NCBI RefSeq assembly: GCF_900176415.1
Contig: NZ_FWXO01000003.1
Location: 62,001 to 126,000 of the forward strand
From: Cellulophaga tyrosinoxydans
GTDB lineage: Bacteria > Bacteroidota > Bacteroidia > Flavobacteriales > Flavobacteriaceae
Reading direction: 5' to 3'
Length of the DNA stretch: 64,000 nucleotides
The notes below the pieces were generated by a model. That model saw only the letters and a program-made list of their open reading frames with translations. It was not told the origin of the DNA and made no database searches. A program made the translations under genes and the position numbers. This document shows, piece by piece, positions 1-7,688 of this stretch; position 1 is the first letter of the stretch; the number at the start of each line of letters is the position of its first letter.

Positions 1-130
1 ACCCTTTCAAGTGCAACGTTTAGGAAGTGGTAGAGTAATTGCGTTTACAGATAATACCAACTTTAGAGCCTTTTGGTACGGAACAAATAAATTATTTATG
101 AATGCTATTTATTTTAGCAAGCTTATGTAA
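1..130 (+). CDS. C-terminal end of a zinc carboxypeptidase (M14 family), partial
   Basis: Only the last 42 codons are in the window, in the frame starting at base 2 and ending at TAA 128-130. The peptide contains TDNTNFRAFWYGTNKLFMNA, which I recognise as the usual end of the large secreted M14 metallopeptidases of flavobacteria. The catalytic domain lies outside the window, so activity cannot be judged. The gene converges on the acyltransferase at 169-1206 and shares a terminator with it. Confidence 0.55.
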   Translation, partial: PFQVQRLGSGRVIAFTDNTNFRAFWYGTNKLFMNAIYFSKLM

Positions 131-136
131 ATTAAT

Positions 137-168
137 AAGGCTATTCTTTTACTACCAAGAATAGCCTT
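137..168. terminator. Bidirectional rho-independent terminator
   Basis: Perfect 12-bp stem AAGGCTATTCTT (137-148) with AAGAATAGCCTT (157-168) and an 8-nt loop. It lies between two convergent genes, with short T runs on the plus side and A runs on the other, so it can serve both. Confidence 0.85.
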
Positions 169-1206
169 TTAATTTGTTTTGATAAAGATTAAATTATACC
201 CAAAAACTGCAATTACAATATAAGCTGCCACTATGGGATTATAAAGTAATGCACCTATTACGAATAAAAAAGAAAGGTAAATAGGATAAAAAAGTACGCC
301 AAACGCAAACCTAAACGTGCTTTTAAACTCTACTTCTTTAATTTTTAATTTTACGTTGTTCCATAGAAGAATTAAAGGAAGGTTTAAACAATTAAATACA
401 ACTCTTTGAATGTTTATTGAAGGTCTTTTGTTTTGAGATTCTTTAAGATGATCTGCATTATGATCCAAATTCTGAATGGTGTTATTCACTTCTGCAGGCT
501 TTAAAAAATCTACTCCAATTGCCGTCAATTTATTTAAGGTTTCGTTGTACCCAATTGGTTCAATATGTGTGGTTAGTTTTTTTAAATTAGCAGAAACTAA
601 AGCTTTTATAGCATTCATAGACGCTGGAACATCATTTTTATTATAATAGGATTGAATTGCTATAGGTTTGCCATAATAAACCGCTGCCCTATCAGGGAAA
701 TCAGCAGCATTCTTGTAATTTACCCCAACTGGAATTAGTTGTATATCTAAATTTGGATACTTTTCTAAGGTATTCGATAAGATTCTTGTAAAACCTTTAC
801 TTAATGGTCTTACCCTTCGCTCCAAATTATGATTGGCTTCAGGAAAAATAACCACTGCTTCTTTATCTTTTAATAGTAAACTACAACTATCAAAAGTTTG
901 CTGATTGTGTTTCAAAGAACTTATTCCGTCTCTCATTCTAAAAATCGGAATCATTTTACAAAAAGCAAAAATAGGCTTAAGGACAGGCGATTTAAAAACA
1001 TCAGAACGTGTTAAGAAATACGGACTTCTATTGCATTTAGTGGCAATTAAAATAGTGTCTAAAAACGCATTTTGATGATTTGGCAAGAATAAAACCGGTT
1101 TATCTTTTGGGATATTAGAAATACCATATACTTTAATTTTACCAAAGTACAGGTGTAAGAGGCATTTTACCAAGCCCCTAATTGCGGAATATCCTACTTT
1201 TTTCAA
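169..1206 (-). CDS. Lysophospholipid acyltransferase (PlsC-like)
   Basis: Likely transfers an acyl group to lysophosphatidate or a related lysolipid at the inner membrane. The acceptor motif NHQNAFLD is near residues 43-50. It has one more residue between His and Asp than the classical HX4D, as in the Gpt2/AAK14816-like branch of the superfamily. FPEANHN near residue 121 stands where FPEG is usual. Residues about 290-340 form hydrophobic membrane segments. The start overlaps the stop of the BASS transporter by an ATGA junction (1203-1206), so the two are translationally coupled. The family is clear; the exact lipid substrate is not. Confidence 0.8.
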   Translation of the reverse strand: MKKVGYSAIRGLVKCLLHLYFGKIKVYGISNIPKDKPVLFLPNHQNAFLDTILIATKCNRSPYFLTRSDVFKSPVLKPIFAFCKMIPIFRMRDGISSLKHNQQTFDSCSLLLKDKEAVVIFPEANHNLERRVRPLSKGFTRILSNTLEKYPNLDIQLIPVGVNYKNAADFPDRAAVYYGKPIAIQSYYNKNDVPASMNAIKALVSANLKKLTTHIEPIGYNETLNKLTAIGVDFLKPAEVNNTIQNLDHNADHLKESQNKRPSINIQRVVFNCLNLPLILLWNNVKLKIKEVEFKSTFRFAFGVLFYPIYLSFLFVIGALLYNPIVAAYIVIAVFGYNLIFIKTN

Positions 1207-2126
1207 GCTATTTCTTCTTTTTCAATAATCGTTTTTGAACTCCAAAAACTTGACAACATAAGGCCTGACACCAAATGCCAGATTCCCCAAAAAGCTGCCA
1301 AAAGGGCCATACCTCCTAATCCATCAAAAAATGTAAAAATTAAAAGCAGCCCCAAACCAGAATTTTGTATACCTGTTTCTATGGTGATTGTTCTAATATT
1401 TTCAGATGATAACCTAAATACTTTAGCGATGGAAAATCCGGTAAAAAAAGCAAGTAAATTATGAAATACAACTATCCAAAAAACATACACAACATAATCC
1501 ATAAAAATTATTCTATTCTTGTAAAGCGCGAGAAAAATTAAGGCTACAAAAAAAACAAGCGATAATATCTTTAAGACTTTGGCAACTTTCTTTGCAATAC
1601 TAGGAAAAAAGTGATTTACCAGCATCCCTAAAATAAGGGGAACACCTAATAGTAAAAATACCAATTGTATCATCTTACTAGGTTCGATTGCAATATTCTT
1701 TAAAATCTCGGAAGTTGGCCCATAAAGTGAACTCCAAAACTCTAAGTTTAATGGCGTCATTACTATGGCAAGTAGGGTAGCAATAGCGGTTAAACAAACA
1801 GATAAAGCAGTATTTCCTTTAGCCATATGGGTTATAAAATTAGAAATATTTCCCCCAGGGCAAGCGGCAACCATAAACATACCTAAAGCGATACTTGGTA
1901 CTGGTTTTATAAGTACAACTAATAAAAAGGTAACAAAAGGTAAAACTACAAATTGGCTTACAACACCAATAAAAATAGGTTTTGGTTTTTTTAATAAGTC
2001 TTTAAAATCTGATACCGAAATATCTAATGCTATCCCAAACATAACTAGGGCCAATGCAAAATTTAATACCCAGAGAGATTGTTCGTCAAAATTAATATGT
2101 AGGCTATCTAATAGTGAATCTGTCAA
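1203..2126 (-). CDS. Bile acid:sodium symporter family (BASS) transporter
   Basis: A 307-residue polytopic membrane protein with about nine to ten hydrophobic segments. It carries the BASS signature region AACPGGNISNFITHMAKGN (about 87-105) and a second conserved block ITIETGIQNSGLGLLL (about 247-262). These correspond to the two crossover helices that bind sodium and substrate. Bacterial members carry organic acids such as pantoate or bile-acid-like anions; the substrate here cannot be read. It starts 4 nt after the stop of the broken csaA and overlaps the acyltransferase by 4 nt, giving a three-gene unit. Confidence 0.85.
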   Translation of the reverse strand: MTDSLLDSLHINFDEQSLWVLNFALALVMFGIALDISVSDFKDLLKKPKPIFIGVVSQFVVLPFVTFLLVVLIKPVPSIALGMFMVAACPGGNISNFITHMAKGNTALSVCLTAIATLLAIVMTPLNLEFWSSLYGPTSEILKNIAIEPSKMIQLVFLLLGVPLILGMLVNHFFPSIAKKVAKVLKILSLVFFVALIFLALYKNRIIFMDYVVYVFWIVVFHNLLAFFTGFSIAKVFRLSSENIRTITIETGIQNSGLGLLLIFTFFDGLGGMALLAAFWGIWHLVSGLMLSSFWSSKTIIEKEEIA

Positions 2127-2130
2127 TTAT

Positions 2131-2466
2131 TTATGAAATTTTAAGTCCGTTTTTAGTTTTTAATCCAGGTTGCAACAAGGTTACTTCTTTATTATCTACG
2201 GCTCCCAATATAAGACATTCACTCATAATACTTGCAATTTGTTTTTTGGGAAAGTTTACTACAGCAACAACTTGTTGTCCTATAAGTTCTTCTTTAGCAT
2301 AAAGTTTAGTAATTTGAGCTGATGTTTTTTTTATTCCTATTTCTTAGCCAAAATCTATTTCTAAAATATAAGCAGGATTTCTCGCCTCAGGAAAATCATT
2401 AGCAGTTACTATAGTACCTACACGCATATCCACTTTTTCAAAATCTGACCAACTCAAGGTATTCAT
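2131..2466 (-). pseudogene. csaA: csaA-like tRNA-binding domain protein, interrupted by an in-frame stop
   Basis: Reading back from ATG at 2466 gives [20 protein letters not shown] and then [20 protein letters not shown] follows at 2346-2344 (codon 41), after which the same frame continues EIGIKKTSAQITKLYAKEEL to a normal TAA at 2133-2131. The full 111 codons match the length and the whole conserved sequence of CsaA/tRNA-binding (EMAP-like) proteins. The stop stands where Glu or Lys is usual (DFG-E/K-EIGIKK), so one base change from GAA or AAA explains it. There is no frameshift or other lesion, so the event is recent, or a sequencing error. It lies 4 nt upstream of the BASS gene. Confidence 0.85.
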
Positions 2467-2559
2467 ATATCACAATATCTAATTATACTTTCAATCATTA
2501 ACAGCTTAACCATGGAAATTTAAAAAAATCTAATAACTTTAACCTAAAAAATATTTACA

Positions 2560-3117
2560 ATGTCATTAACACCAAGCAATATGTTGCCGTTGGGCACTAT
2601 AGCACCAAATTTTAAGTTACAAGACACCATTACTGAAAAAGAATATACTTTGGACCAATTAAAAGGTCCTAAAGGTACTGTTATACTATTCATTTGTAAT
2701 CATTGTCCGTATGTGATTCATGTAAACCCAATGCTAATTAAAATTGCTAATGACTATAAACCGAAGGGGATAAATTTTGTAGCCATTTCGAGTAATGATA
2801 TTGTTAATTACCCGCAAGACGCTCCGCATTTAATGAAAAAGAATGCAGAACAAATGGGCTATAACTTTCCCTATTTATTTGATAGTACTCAAGAAGTTGC
2901 GAAAGCATACGACGCAGCATGCACACCAGACATCTATTTATTTAATAAAAAACTAGCGTTAGTTTACCGAGGGCAATTAGATGGTTCTCGCCCTGAAAAT
3001 TCTATTCCTTTGACTGGATCGGATTTAAAAAATGCACTTGATTGCCTTTTAGAAAATAAGATGAACACTAGCATTCAAAAACCTAGCATGGGGTGTAATA
3101 TTAAATGGATTAAATGA
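2560..3117 (+). CDS. Thioredoxin-like/peroxiredoxin-like protein (AhpC-TSA fold)
   Basis: A 185-residue cytoplasmic thioredoxin-fold protein without signal peptide. The redox motif is CNHCPYV (about 45-51), a CxxC placed as in the thioredoxin family and PRX-like1 proteins, followed by a typical FVAISSND strand. A further Cys (PSMGCNIKW) near the end is a hallmark of this subfamily. It probably reduces disulfides or peroxides; the partner is unknown. It ends only 3 nt before the convergent DinB-like gene. Confidence 0.8.
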   Translation: MSLTPSNMLPLGTIAPNFKLQDTITEKEYTLDQLKGPKGTVILFICNHCPYVIHVNPMLIKIANDYKPKGINFVAISSNDIVNYPQDAPHLMKKNAEQMGYNFPYLFDSTQEVAKAYDAACTPDIYLFNKKLALVYRGQLDGSRPENSIPLTGSDLKNALDCLLENKMNTSIQKPSMGCNIKWIK

Positions 3118-3120
3118 TTA

Positions 3121-3663
3121 TCACCAACCTTTACTAGCAATTAGCCCCTTAATATGTGCTAGATGGTGGTTACTATGCCAAGCATATTTACCAATATTTT
3201 CAGCCACACTTACATGAATATTACCATCAGGGTGAATATATTCTCTTTTTAAATCTGAAGTTGTTAAACCTTTCAATAGATAAACTAATTTGGCATGTAA
3301 TGCAATTAAATAATTTAATGAAAGCTCAATTGGAGCTGTTTTAGCATCAAAAAGCAGACTCCAGTCTTTTTCTTCATAGGCTTTAATAACAGGCGATTTT
3401 TCAGTTAAAGCCCACTTAAAACGAGTATAACTGTGGTGGTGACTATCAGCAATATGATGTATAAGCATTCTTACCGTCCAACCTCCTGGTCTATAAGGAG
3501 TATCCAGTTGTTCTTGATTTAAATGTTCCACCAAATCCTTTAATCTAACGGGTAATAATTCTAAATCATTAATCCAACTATTAATATGTTCATCACTAAT
3601 AGTTTCTGGGCAAGTAAAATAACCTATGGGGTATTTTAATTTTTCGAGTGCTGTGCTTTCCAT
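3121..3663 (-). CDS. YfiT/BstA-type DinB-fold metal-dependent protein
   Basis: 180 residues with the DinB four-helix-bundle pattern. The three metal-binding histidine positions are visible as HHIADSHHH (about 69-77) and HSNHHLAHIKGL near the C-terminus. The N-terminal KLKYPIGYF and the RPGGWTVRMLIHHIADSH block are typical of the Bacillus YfiT family, called putative bacillithiol transferases or metal-dependent hydrolases. No bacillithiol genes are visible here, so the thiol co-substrate is an open point. Confidence 0.82.
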   Translation of the reverse strand: MESTALEKLKYPIGYFTCPETISDEHINSWINDLELLPVRLKDLVEHLNQEQLDTPYRPGGWTVRMLIHHIADSHHHSYTRFKWALTEKSPVIKAYEEKDWSLLFDAKTAPIELSLNYLIALHAKLVYLLKGLTTSDLKREYIHPDGNIHVSVAENIGKYAWHSNHHLAHIKGLIASKGW

Positions 3664-3772
3664 ATTTTAAAAATAGTAAATTTTAATACATTTTTAACCT
3701 GATAAAAGTGGAATTTTATTATTTAATCCACTAATTTTATAGACTAATAAATAATTCTAAAAACAACATAAA

Positions 3773-4411
3773 ATGGCAACACTTAGATTAGGAGATACCG
3801 CACCAGATTTTACAGTAGATAGCTCTATGGGAATGATAAATTTATATGATTACCTAGGTGATAGTTGGGGTATCCTATTTTCACATCCTGCTGATTTTAC
3901 TCCAGTTTGTACTACAGAATTAGGAACTGCAGCTAAATTTAAAGATGAATTTGACAAACGAAATGTAAAAATGTTAGCCTTAAGCGTAGATAGCGCAGCT
4001 TCTCATGCCGAATGGATTAAAGATATAAATGAGGTGCAAAATACAACGGTAAATTTTCCAATTTTAGCGGATGAAGACAGAAAAGTATCAGATTTATATG
4101 ATATGATTCACCCAAAAGCTGATAGTACACTAACGGTACGCTCGGTATTTATAATTGCACCAGATAAAACAGTAAAACTTATACTTACTTATCCGGCATC
4201 TACAGGTCGAAATTTTTACGAGCTATTACGCGTAATAGATTCGTTACAATTAACAGCATACCATAAAGTTGCGACACCTGCGAACTGGAAAAATGGTGAT
4301 AACGTTGTTGTTAGCCCTGCTATTGCTACGGCCGATGCAAAGAAGATATTCACCAAAGGAGTTGAAGAAATAAAGCCTTATTTACGCATGACACCTCAGC
4401 CTAATTTATAA
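3773..4411 (+). CDS. Peroxiredoxin, 1-Cys Prx6 type
   Basis: A 212-residue cytoplasmic peroxidase that reduces hydrogen peroxide and organic peroxides. The active-site block HPADFTPVCTTELG has the peroxidatic Cys near residue 46, followed by the Prx6 pattern of SVDSAASHAEWIKDI and a long C-terminal arm (about 165-212) with YLRMTPQP. No resolving Cys in the standard 2-Cys position is seen. It is transcribed alone and divergent from the DinB-fold gene. Confidence 0.9.
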   Translation: MATLRLGDTAPDFTVDSSMGMINLYDYLGDSWGILFSHPADFTPVCTTELGTAAKFKDEFDKRNVKMLALSVDSAASHAEWIKDINEVQNTTVNFPILADEDRKVSDLYDMIHPKADSTLTVRSVFIIAPDKTVKLILTYPASTGRNFYELLRVIDSLQLTAYHKVATPANWKNGDNVVVSPAIATADAKKIFTKGVEEIKPYLRMTPQPNL

Positions 4412-4491
4412 AACCCTAGTAATCATTGTAAATAAATAGTTATTTATTAAATATAACTATCAAAAAATCACTGTGTTAAATTTTAATACAC

Positions 4492-4499
4492 TACCTTTG
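4492..4499 (+). promoter_or_regulatory. Bacteroidota -7 box of the cold-shock gene
   Basis: TACCTTTG matches the TAnnTTTG consensus of the Bacteroidota housekeeping sigma factor and lies 30 nt upstream of the ATG. A TGTG at 4472-4475 is a weak candidate for the upstream element, with a short spacer. Confidence 0.55.
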
Positions 4500-4529
4500 T
4501 GACTTAATTAATTTTTTTAATATTTTATA

Positions 4530-4721
4530 ATGAATAAAGGAACAGTAAAATTCTTCAATGATTCTAAAGGTTTTGGATTTATCACTGAAGAGGGCTCAAG
4601 CGAAGATCATTTTGTACACATCTCTGGATTAGTAGATGAAATTCGTGAAGGTGATGTTGTAGAATTTGAACTACAACAAGGTAAAAAAGGATTGAACGCA
4701 GTAAATGTAAGAGTACTATAA
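4530..4721 (+). CDS. Cold-shock protein (CspA family)
   Basis: A 63-residue single cold-shock domain that binds single-stranded nucleic acid and acts as an RNA chaperone. The RNP1 motif is KGFGFI (residues 14-19) and RNP2 is HFVHIS (about 28-33), with His replacing the usual first Val/Ile. Length is typical. A strong terminator follows directly, so it is monocistronic. Whether it is cold-induced cannot be told; the leader upstream is short. Confidence 0.95.
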   Translation: MNKGTVKFFNDSKGFGFITEEGSSEDHFVHISGLVDEIREGDVVEFELQQGKKGLNAVNVRVL

Positions 4722-4750
4722 TACATACGTAAAACTTTTTTTTTGATTAG

Positions 4751-4774
4751 AAGCCCGACCAATTGGTCGGGCTT
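4751..4774 (+). terminator. Rho-independent terminator after the cold-shock gene
   Basis: Perfect 10-bp GC-rich stem AAGCCCGACC (4751-4760) with GGTCGGGCTT (4765-4774), loop AATT, then a run of T. Confidence 0.95.
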
Positions 4775-4944
4775 TTTTTAAATACAATTTTAGACAAAAC
4801 ACCTACCCTGACAGCTTCTGACATTAAAAACTTACAAATATTTACAAAAATCTATAATTTACACGCAACTCTTTTATGCATTCTGCATCTGTTATATAAA
4901 ACAAATAAGTTCCCCCAGAATTACTATACAATTAATCCAATACT

Positions 4945-5046
4945 ATGAATACTTTTTTCGGAATCTTATTTTTATTATTAGCAATAAATATTCTCCTCTT
5001 AATCTTAAGTGTAAATAATTCTAAACATAAACGGACTTTAAAGTAG
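4945..5046 (+). CDS. Membrane micro-protein, TFF...SVN family, copy A (33 aa)
   Basis: A 33-codon ORF from ATG 4945 to TAG 5044-5046. The protein has T3-F4-F5, a hydrophobic stretch 6-21 long enough for one membrane helix, N15 inside it, S22-V23-N24, then a basic tail (SKHKRTLK). The same layout recurs without gaps in two other ORFs of this window (5103-5195 and 20927-21106), with 12 of the first 24 residues identical in all three. This makes it very likely that all are real genes. The function is unknown; a single-pass inner-membrane peptide with cytoplasmic basic end is inferred. A hairpin overlaps its last codons. Confidence 0.75.
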   Translation: MNTFFGILFLLLAINILLLILSVNNSKHKRTLK

Positions 5047-5065
5047 GGTTTTCACCCCTTAAAGT
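5035..5065 (+). terminator. Hairpin at the end of micro-protein A
   Basis: ACTTTAA (5035-5041) pairs with TTAAAGT (5059-5065), and an inner GGG/CCC can add to the stem. GTTTT follows. It overlaps the stop codon region of copy A. It is a weak terminator or processing hairpin rather than a strong one. Confidence 0.4.
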
Positions 5066-5102
5066 GTTTTATAAGTAAATACAAAACTTTAAAGTTTATA
5101 TA

Positions 5103-5195
5103 ATGATTACATTTTTTTCTATACTATCTATTTTGGTTGTAATTAATATTATAATACTACTTTTTAGTGTTAATAGAAAACCTTCTAAACTATAA
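5103..5195 (+). CDS. Membrane micro-protein, TFF...SVN family, copy B (30 aa)
   Basis: A 30-codon ORF from ATG 5103 to TAA 5193-5195. It shares T3-F4-F5, I7-L8, L11, N15, L19 and S22-V23-N24 with copies A and C in perfect register, then ends in a short basic tail RKPSKL. One hydrophobic helix spans about residues 6-21. The 14-bp palindrome AAACTTTAAAGTTT (5084-5097) ends 5 nt before the ATG and could hide the initiation region as a hairpin or act as an operator. A strong terminator begins at the stop codon. Function unknown. Confidence 0.75.
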   Translation: MITFFSILSILVVINIIILLFSVNRKPSKL

Positions 5196-5223
5196 ATGGC
5201 TCTCAAAAATTGAGAGCCATTTA
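5193..5223. terminator. Terminator after micro-protein B
   Basis: Perfect 13-bp stem TAAATGGCTCTCA (5193-5205) with TGAGAGCCATTTA (5211-5223), loop 5 nt. The stem begins at the TAA of the micro-gene. It also lies just beyond the stop of the convergent isomerase gene (5250), so it can act both ways. Confidence 0.85.
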
Positions 5224-5249
5224 TAATTCTATAGTCTTTTAAAGTTGGG

Positions 5250-6191
5250 TTAACTAACTTTCATTAATTCTACATCAAATACCAAAATAGCATTTGGAGG
5301 TATTACTCCGCCAGCTCCAGCACTTCCGTACCCTAAATCTGAAGGGATAACAAATCTCGCTTTGTCACCAACTTGCAACAAACAAATACCTTCATCCCAT
5401 CCTTGTATCACTTGACCAACACCAACTTGAAAATCTATTGGTTCTTTTCTTTTGTATGATGAATCAAAAACAGTTCCGTTAATTAAAGCCCCCTCATAGT
5501 GTACAGAAACTTGCATTCCTGGCTCTGCCTTTTTACCACTTCCTTTTTGAATAATTTTATAACGTAATCCACTTTCTGTTTCTTCGAAACCAGCAGATAC
5601 CTTATCCAATTCTGCAGCTTGCTTTGCTCTTTCTTCTGCAATTCTTTTCTCTCTAGATCCCTCAAAAGTTCTAAATGCCTCCACAGCATTCCATTTCTCA
5701 GCTTCAGCGCCAACTCTTACAATTTCTAAAGATTCAATTTTATCGCCTTGTTTTATAGCATCAACAATGTCTTGACCTTCAACTACATGTCCAAAAACAG
5801 TATGTTTGTTATCTAACCAAGGTGTTGCTATATGTGTAATGAAAAATTGACTACCATTTGTACCAGGACCTGCATTAGCCATAGAAAGTACTCCAGGACC
5901 ATCATGCTTTAATTCTACATGAAATTCATCATCAAATTTATACCCTGCATCACCTGTTCCTGTTCCTTGTGGACAACCACCTTGGATCATAAAATCAGGA
6001 ATTACACGGTGGAATTTTAACCCATCGTAGTATGGTGTTCCCTGTGGCTTAACTTTGTTATCTAAATTACCCTCTGCTAAAGCAACAAAGTTACCAACAG
6101 TACCAGGTGTTTTGTCATGTGTAAGCTTTACTAATATTTCTCCTTTTGAAGTATTGAATTTTGCGTAGATTCCGTCTTTCATTTTGCTCAT
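5250..6191 (-). CDS. Peptidyl-prolyl isomerase, cyclophilin-FKBP fusion
   Basis: 313 residues carrying two unrelated prolyl isomerase domains. An N-terminal cyclophilin (about 8-165) has FHRVIPDFMIQGG and GSQFFITH. A charged linker follows (about 170-200, EKRIAEERAKQAAELDKV), then a C-terminal FKBP domain (about 205-313) with VSVHYEG, FDSSYKR and GWDEGICLLQVGDKARFVIP. No signal peptide is present, so it acts in the cytoplasm as a folding catalyst. MSKMKDG offers two starts; the first Met is used here. Such fusions occur in Bacteroidota and elsewhere. Confidence 0.93.
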   Translation of the reverse strand: MSKMKDGIYAKFNTSKGEILVKLTHDKTPGTVGNFVALAEGNLDNKVKPQGTPYYDGLKFHRVIPDFMIQGGCPQGTGTGDAGYKFDDEFHVELKHDGPGVLSMANAGPGTNGSQFFITHIATPWLDNKHTVFGHVVEGQDIVDAIKQGDKIESLEIVRVGAEAEKWNAVEAFRTFEGSREKRIAEERAKQAAELDKVSAGFEETESGLRYKIIQKGSGKKAEPGMQVSVHYEGALINGTVFDSSYKRKEPIDFQVGVGQVIQGWDEGICLLQVGDKARFVIPSDLGYGSAGAGGVIPPNAILVFDVELMKVS

Positions 6192-6246
6192 TTTTTGTGA
6201 GCGACAAAGGTACTATTAAGTTTTTGCCTAAAAAAATACTTTACAT

Positions 6247-6301
6247 TGTAAAGATCTTATAAAACCATCTAAAAAATAAAATGGCTTATAAAATCTTTAC
6301 A
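6247..6301 (-). terminator. Long imperfect hairpin between the M28 peptidase and the isomerase
   Basis: TGTAAAGATCTTATAA... (from 6247) pairs with the segment ending AATCTTTACA (6301), giving about 20 bp with one or two mismatches around a loop near 6270-6280. It starts 5 nt beyond the stop of the M28 gene on the minus strand. A terminator or 3'-protecting stem is likely. It could also separate expression of the downstream isomerase. Confidence 0.5.
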
Positions 6302-6305
6302 TCAA

Positions 6306-7688
6306 TTAATTGATATCGTTTCCATATTTATCAAACAAATACACCAAACTTGCCATTGAAGCAGCTCCAAGTTCAAGTTCTCTTTTGTTTACATGCTCAA
6401 ATGTATCATTGGCAGCATGATGATGATCAAAGTAACGTTGAGAATCAGGTACTAAACCTGCTAAAACAATATCTTGATTTTTTAAAGGTCCAATATCCGC
6501 ACCACTGTATCCTTTTATAAAAAGATGGACAAAATAAGGTTCAAATAAATTTTTCCAAGATGCTATTTTTTTAAAATCATCTTCATTACAATCAAATGAA
6601 AACCCTCTTGGAGAGAAACCTCCCGAATCGCTTTCTAGTGCAAAAATGTGCTTTTCTTTGCTAGATTTTGCTACTTCGGCGTATTTATTGCCCCCTCGAA
6701 GTCCATTTTCCTCATTCATAAATAAAACCACTCTTATTGTACGTTTTGGCTTATATCCGGTTTCTTTTAATAAGCGCAAAACATCCATACTTTGAACACA
6801 ACCTGCGCCATCATCATGCGCTCCATCCCCTAAATCCCATGAATCTAAATGTCCTCCAACAACAATTACTTCATTTGGATATGTAGTTCCCTTTATTTCT
6901 CCAATTACATTATAAGATTCAACGTCTTCAAATTGTTCACATGTTTGTCTAAAAAAGAAATTTATATCCGGATTTAAACGCAAAGATATACTCAATAAAT
7001 CCGCACCATTTGTACTTATTGCTGCAGCAGGAATTCGGTCTTTTACAGGAATATCTCCATAACTCATTGAACCTGTATGTGGATAATCATCTAGTCTAAG
7101 ATTCATAGATCTTACGATAACACCCACTGCTCCATATTTAGCCGCTTCTGCAGCGCCAGCATAGCGTTGATCTACGCAACTAGAATAAGATGTAAAGGTG
7201 CTAATGTTTTTTGGATCCATTGGGCGATTAAAAAAGACTATTTTACCCTGTAAGCGTTGTTTACCTAAAATAGCAAGATCATCTAAACTCTTTACTTCAA
7301 CCACATTTGCTTTAAGTCCGCCTAAAGGTGTTGCAACAGATCCTCCAAGAGCACAAATAGGAATATTTGTAGTAACACCTGGATCAGTTTCGAAATAAGC
7401 AAATTCTGGAATTCCCCTATTCCATTTTGGAACCATTACTGGTTGTAACCAAACTTTATCCAAACCTAAATCTTCGAGTTGTTTTTTGGTATAATCAACC
7501 GCTTGTTGCGCTTGTACAGAACCTGACAATCTACCCCCAATTTGATTGGACAAATAGTTTAACCAATCGTATGATTTTCCATTACTTAATGACGTATCAA
7601 AAATTGATTTTATTTGTTGCTCATCAGTTTTTTGAGAAAAAGTTGTTAAAGCACATAATAAGCTTATTGTAAATACTATATTTTTCAT
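6306..7688 (-). CDS. Secreted M28 family zinc aminopeptidase/carboxypeptidase Q-like
   Basis: 460 residues with signal peptide MKNIVFTISLLCALTTFSQ. The di-zinc M28 ligands are visible: GGHLDSWDLGDGAHDDGAGC gives His and the bridging Asp, FMNEENG the catalytic Glu pair, ALESDSGG an Asp, and HHHAANDTFEHV the last His. A PA-type insert (about 125-235) precedes the catalytic part, as in plasma glutamate carboxypeptidase. It hydrolyses peptides outside the inner membrane. Its start overlaps the stop of ppk2 by 4 nt, so it is coupled to that gene. Confidence 0.9.
   Translation of the reverse strand: MKNIVFTISLLCALTTFSQKTDEQQIKSIFDTSLSNGKSYDWLNYLSNQIGGRLSGSVQAQQAVDYTKKQLEDLGLDKVWLQPVMVPKWNRGIPEFAYFETDPGVTTNIPICALGGSVATPLGGLKANVVEVKSLDDLAILGKQRLQGKIVFFNRPMDPKNISTFTSYSSCVDQRYAGAAEAAKYGAVGVIVRSMNLRLDDYPHTGSMSYGDIPVKDRIPAAAISTNGADLLSISLRLNPDINFFFRQTCEQFEDVESYNVIGEIKGTTYPNEVIVVGGHLDSWDLGDGAHDDGAGCVQSMDVLRLLKETGYKPKRTIRVVLFMNEENGLRGGNKYAEVAKSSKEKHIFALESDSGGFSPRGFSFDCNEDDFKKIASWKNLFEPYFVHLFIKGYSGADIGPLKNQDIVLAGLVPDSQRYFDHHHAANDTFEHVNKRELELGAASMASLVYLFDKYGNDIN

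Noticed and set aside
4763-4948. A 61-codon plus-strand frame after the cold-shock gene
   Set aside because: It starts inside the terminator hairpin, has no family pattern, and ends on the start of micro-protein A. Taken as chance.
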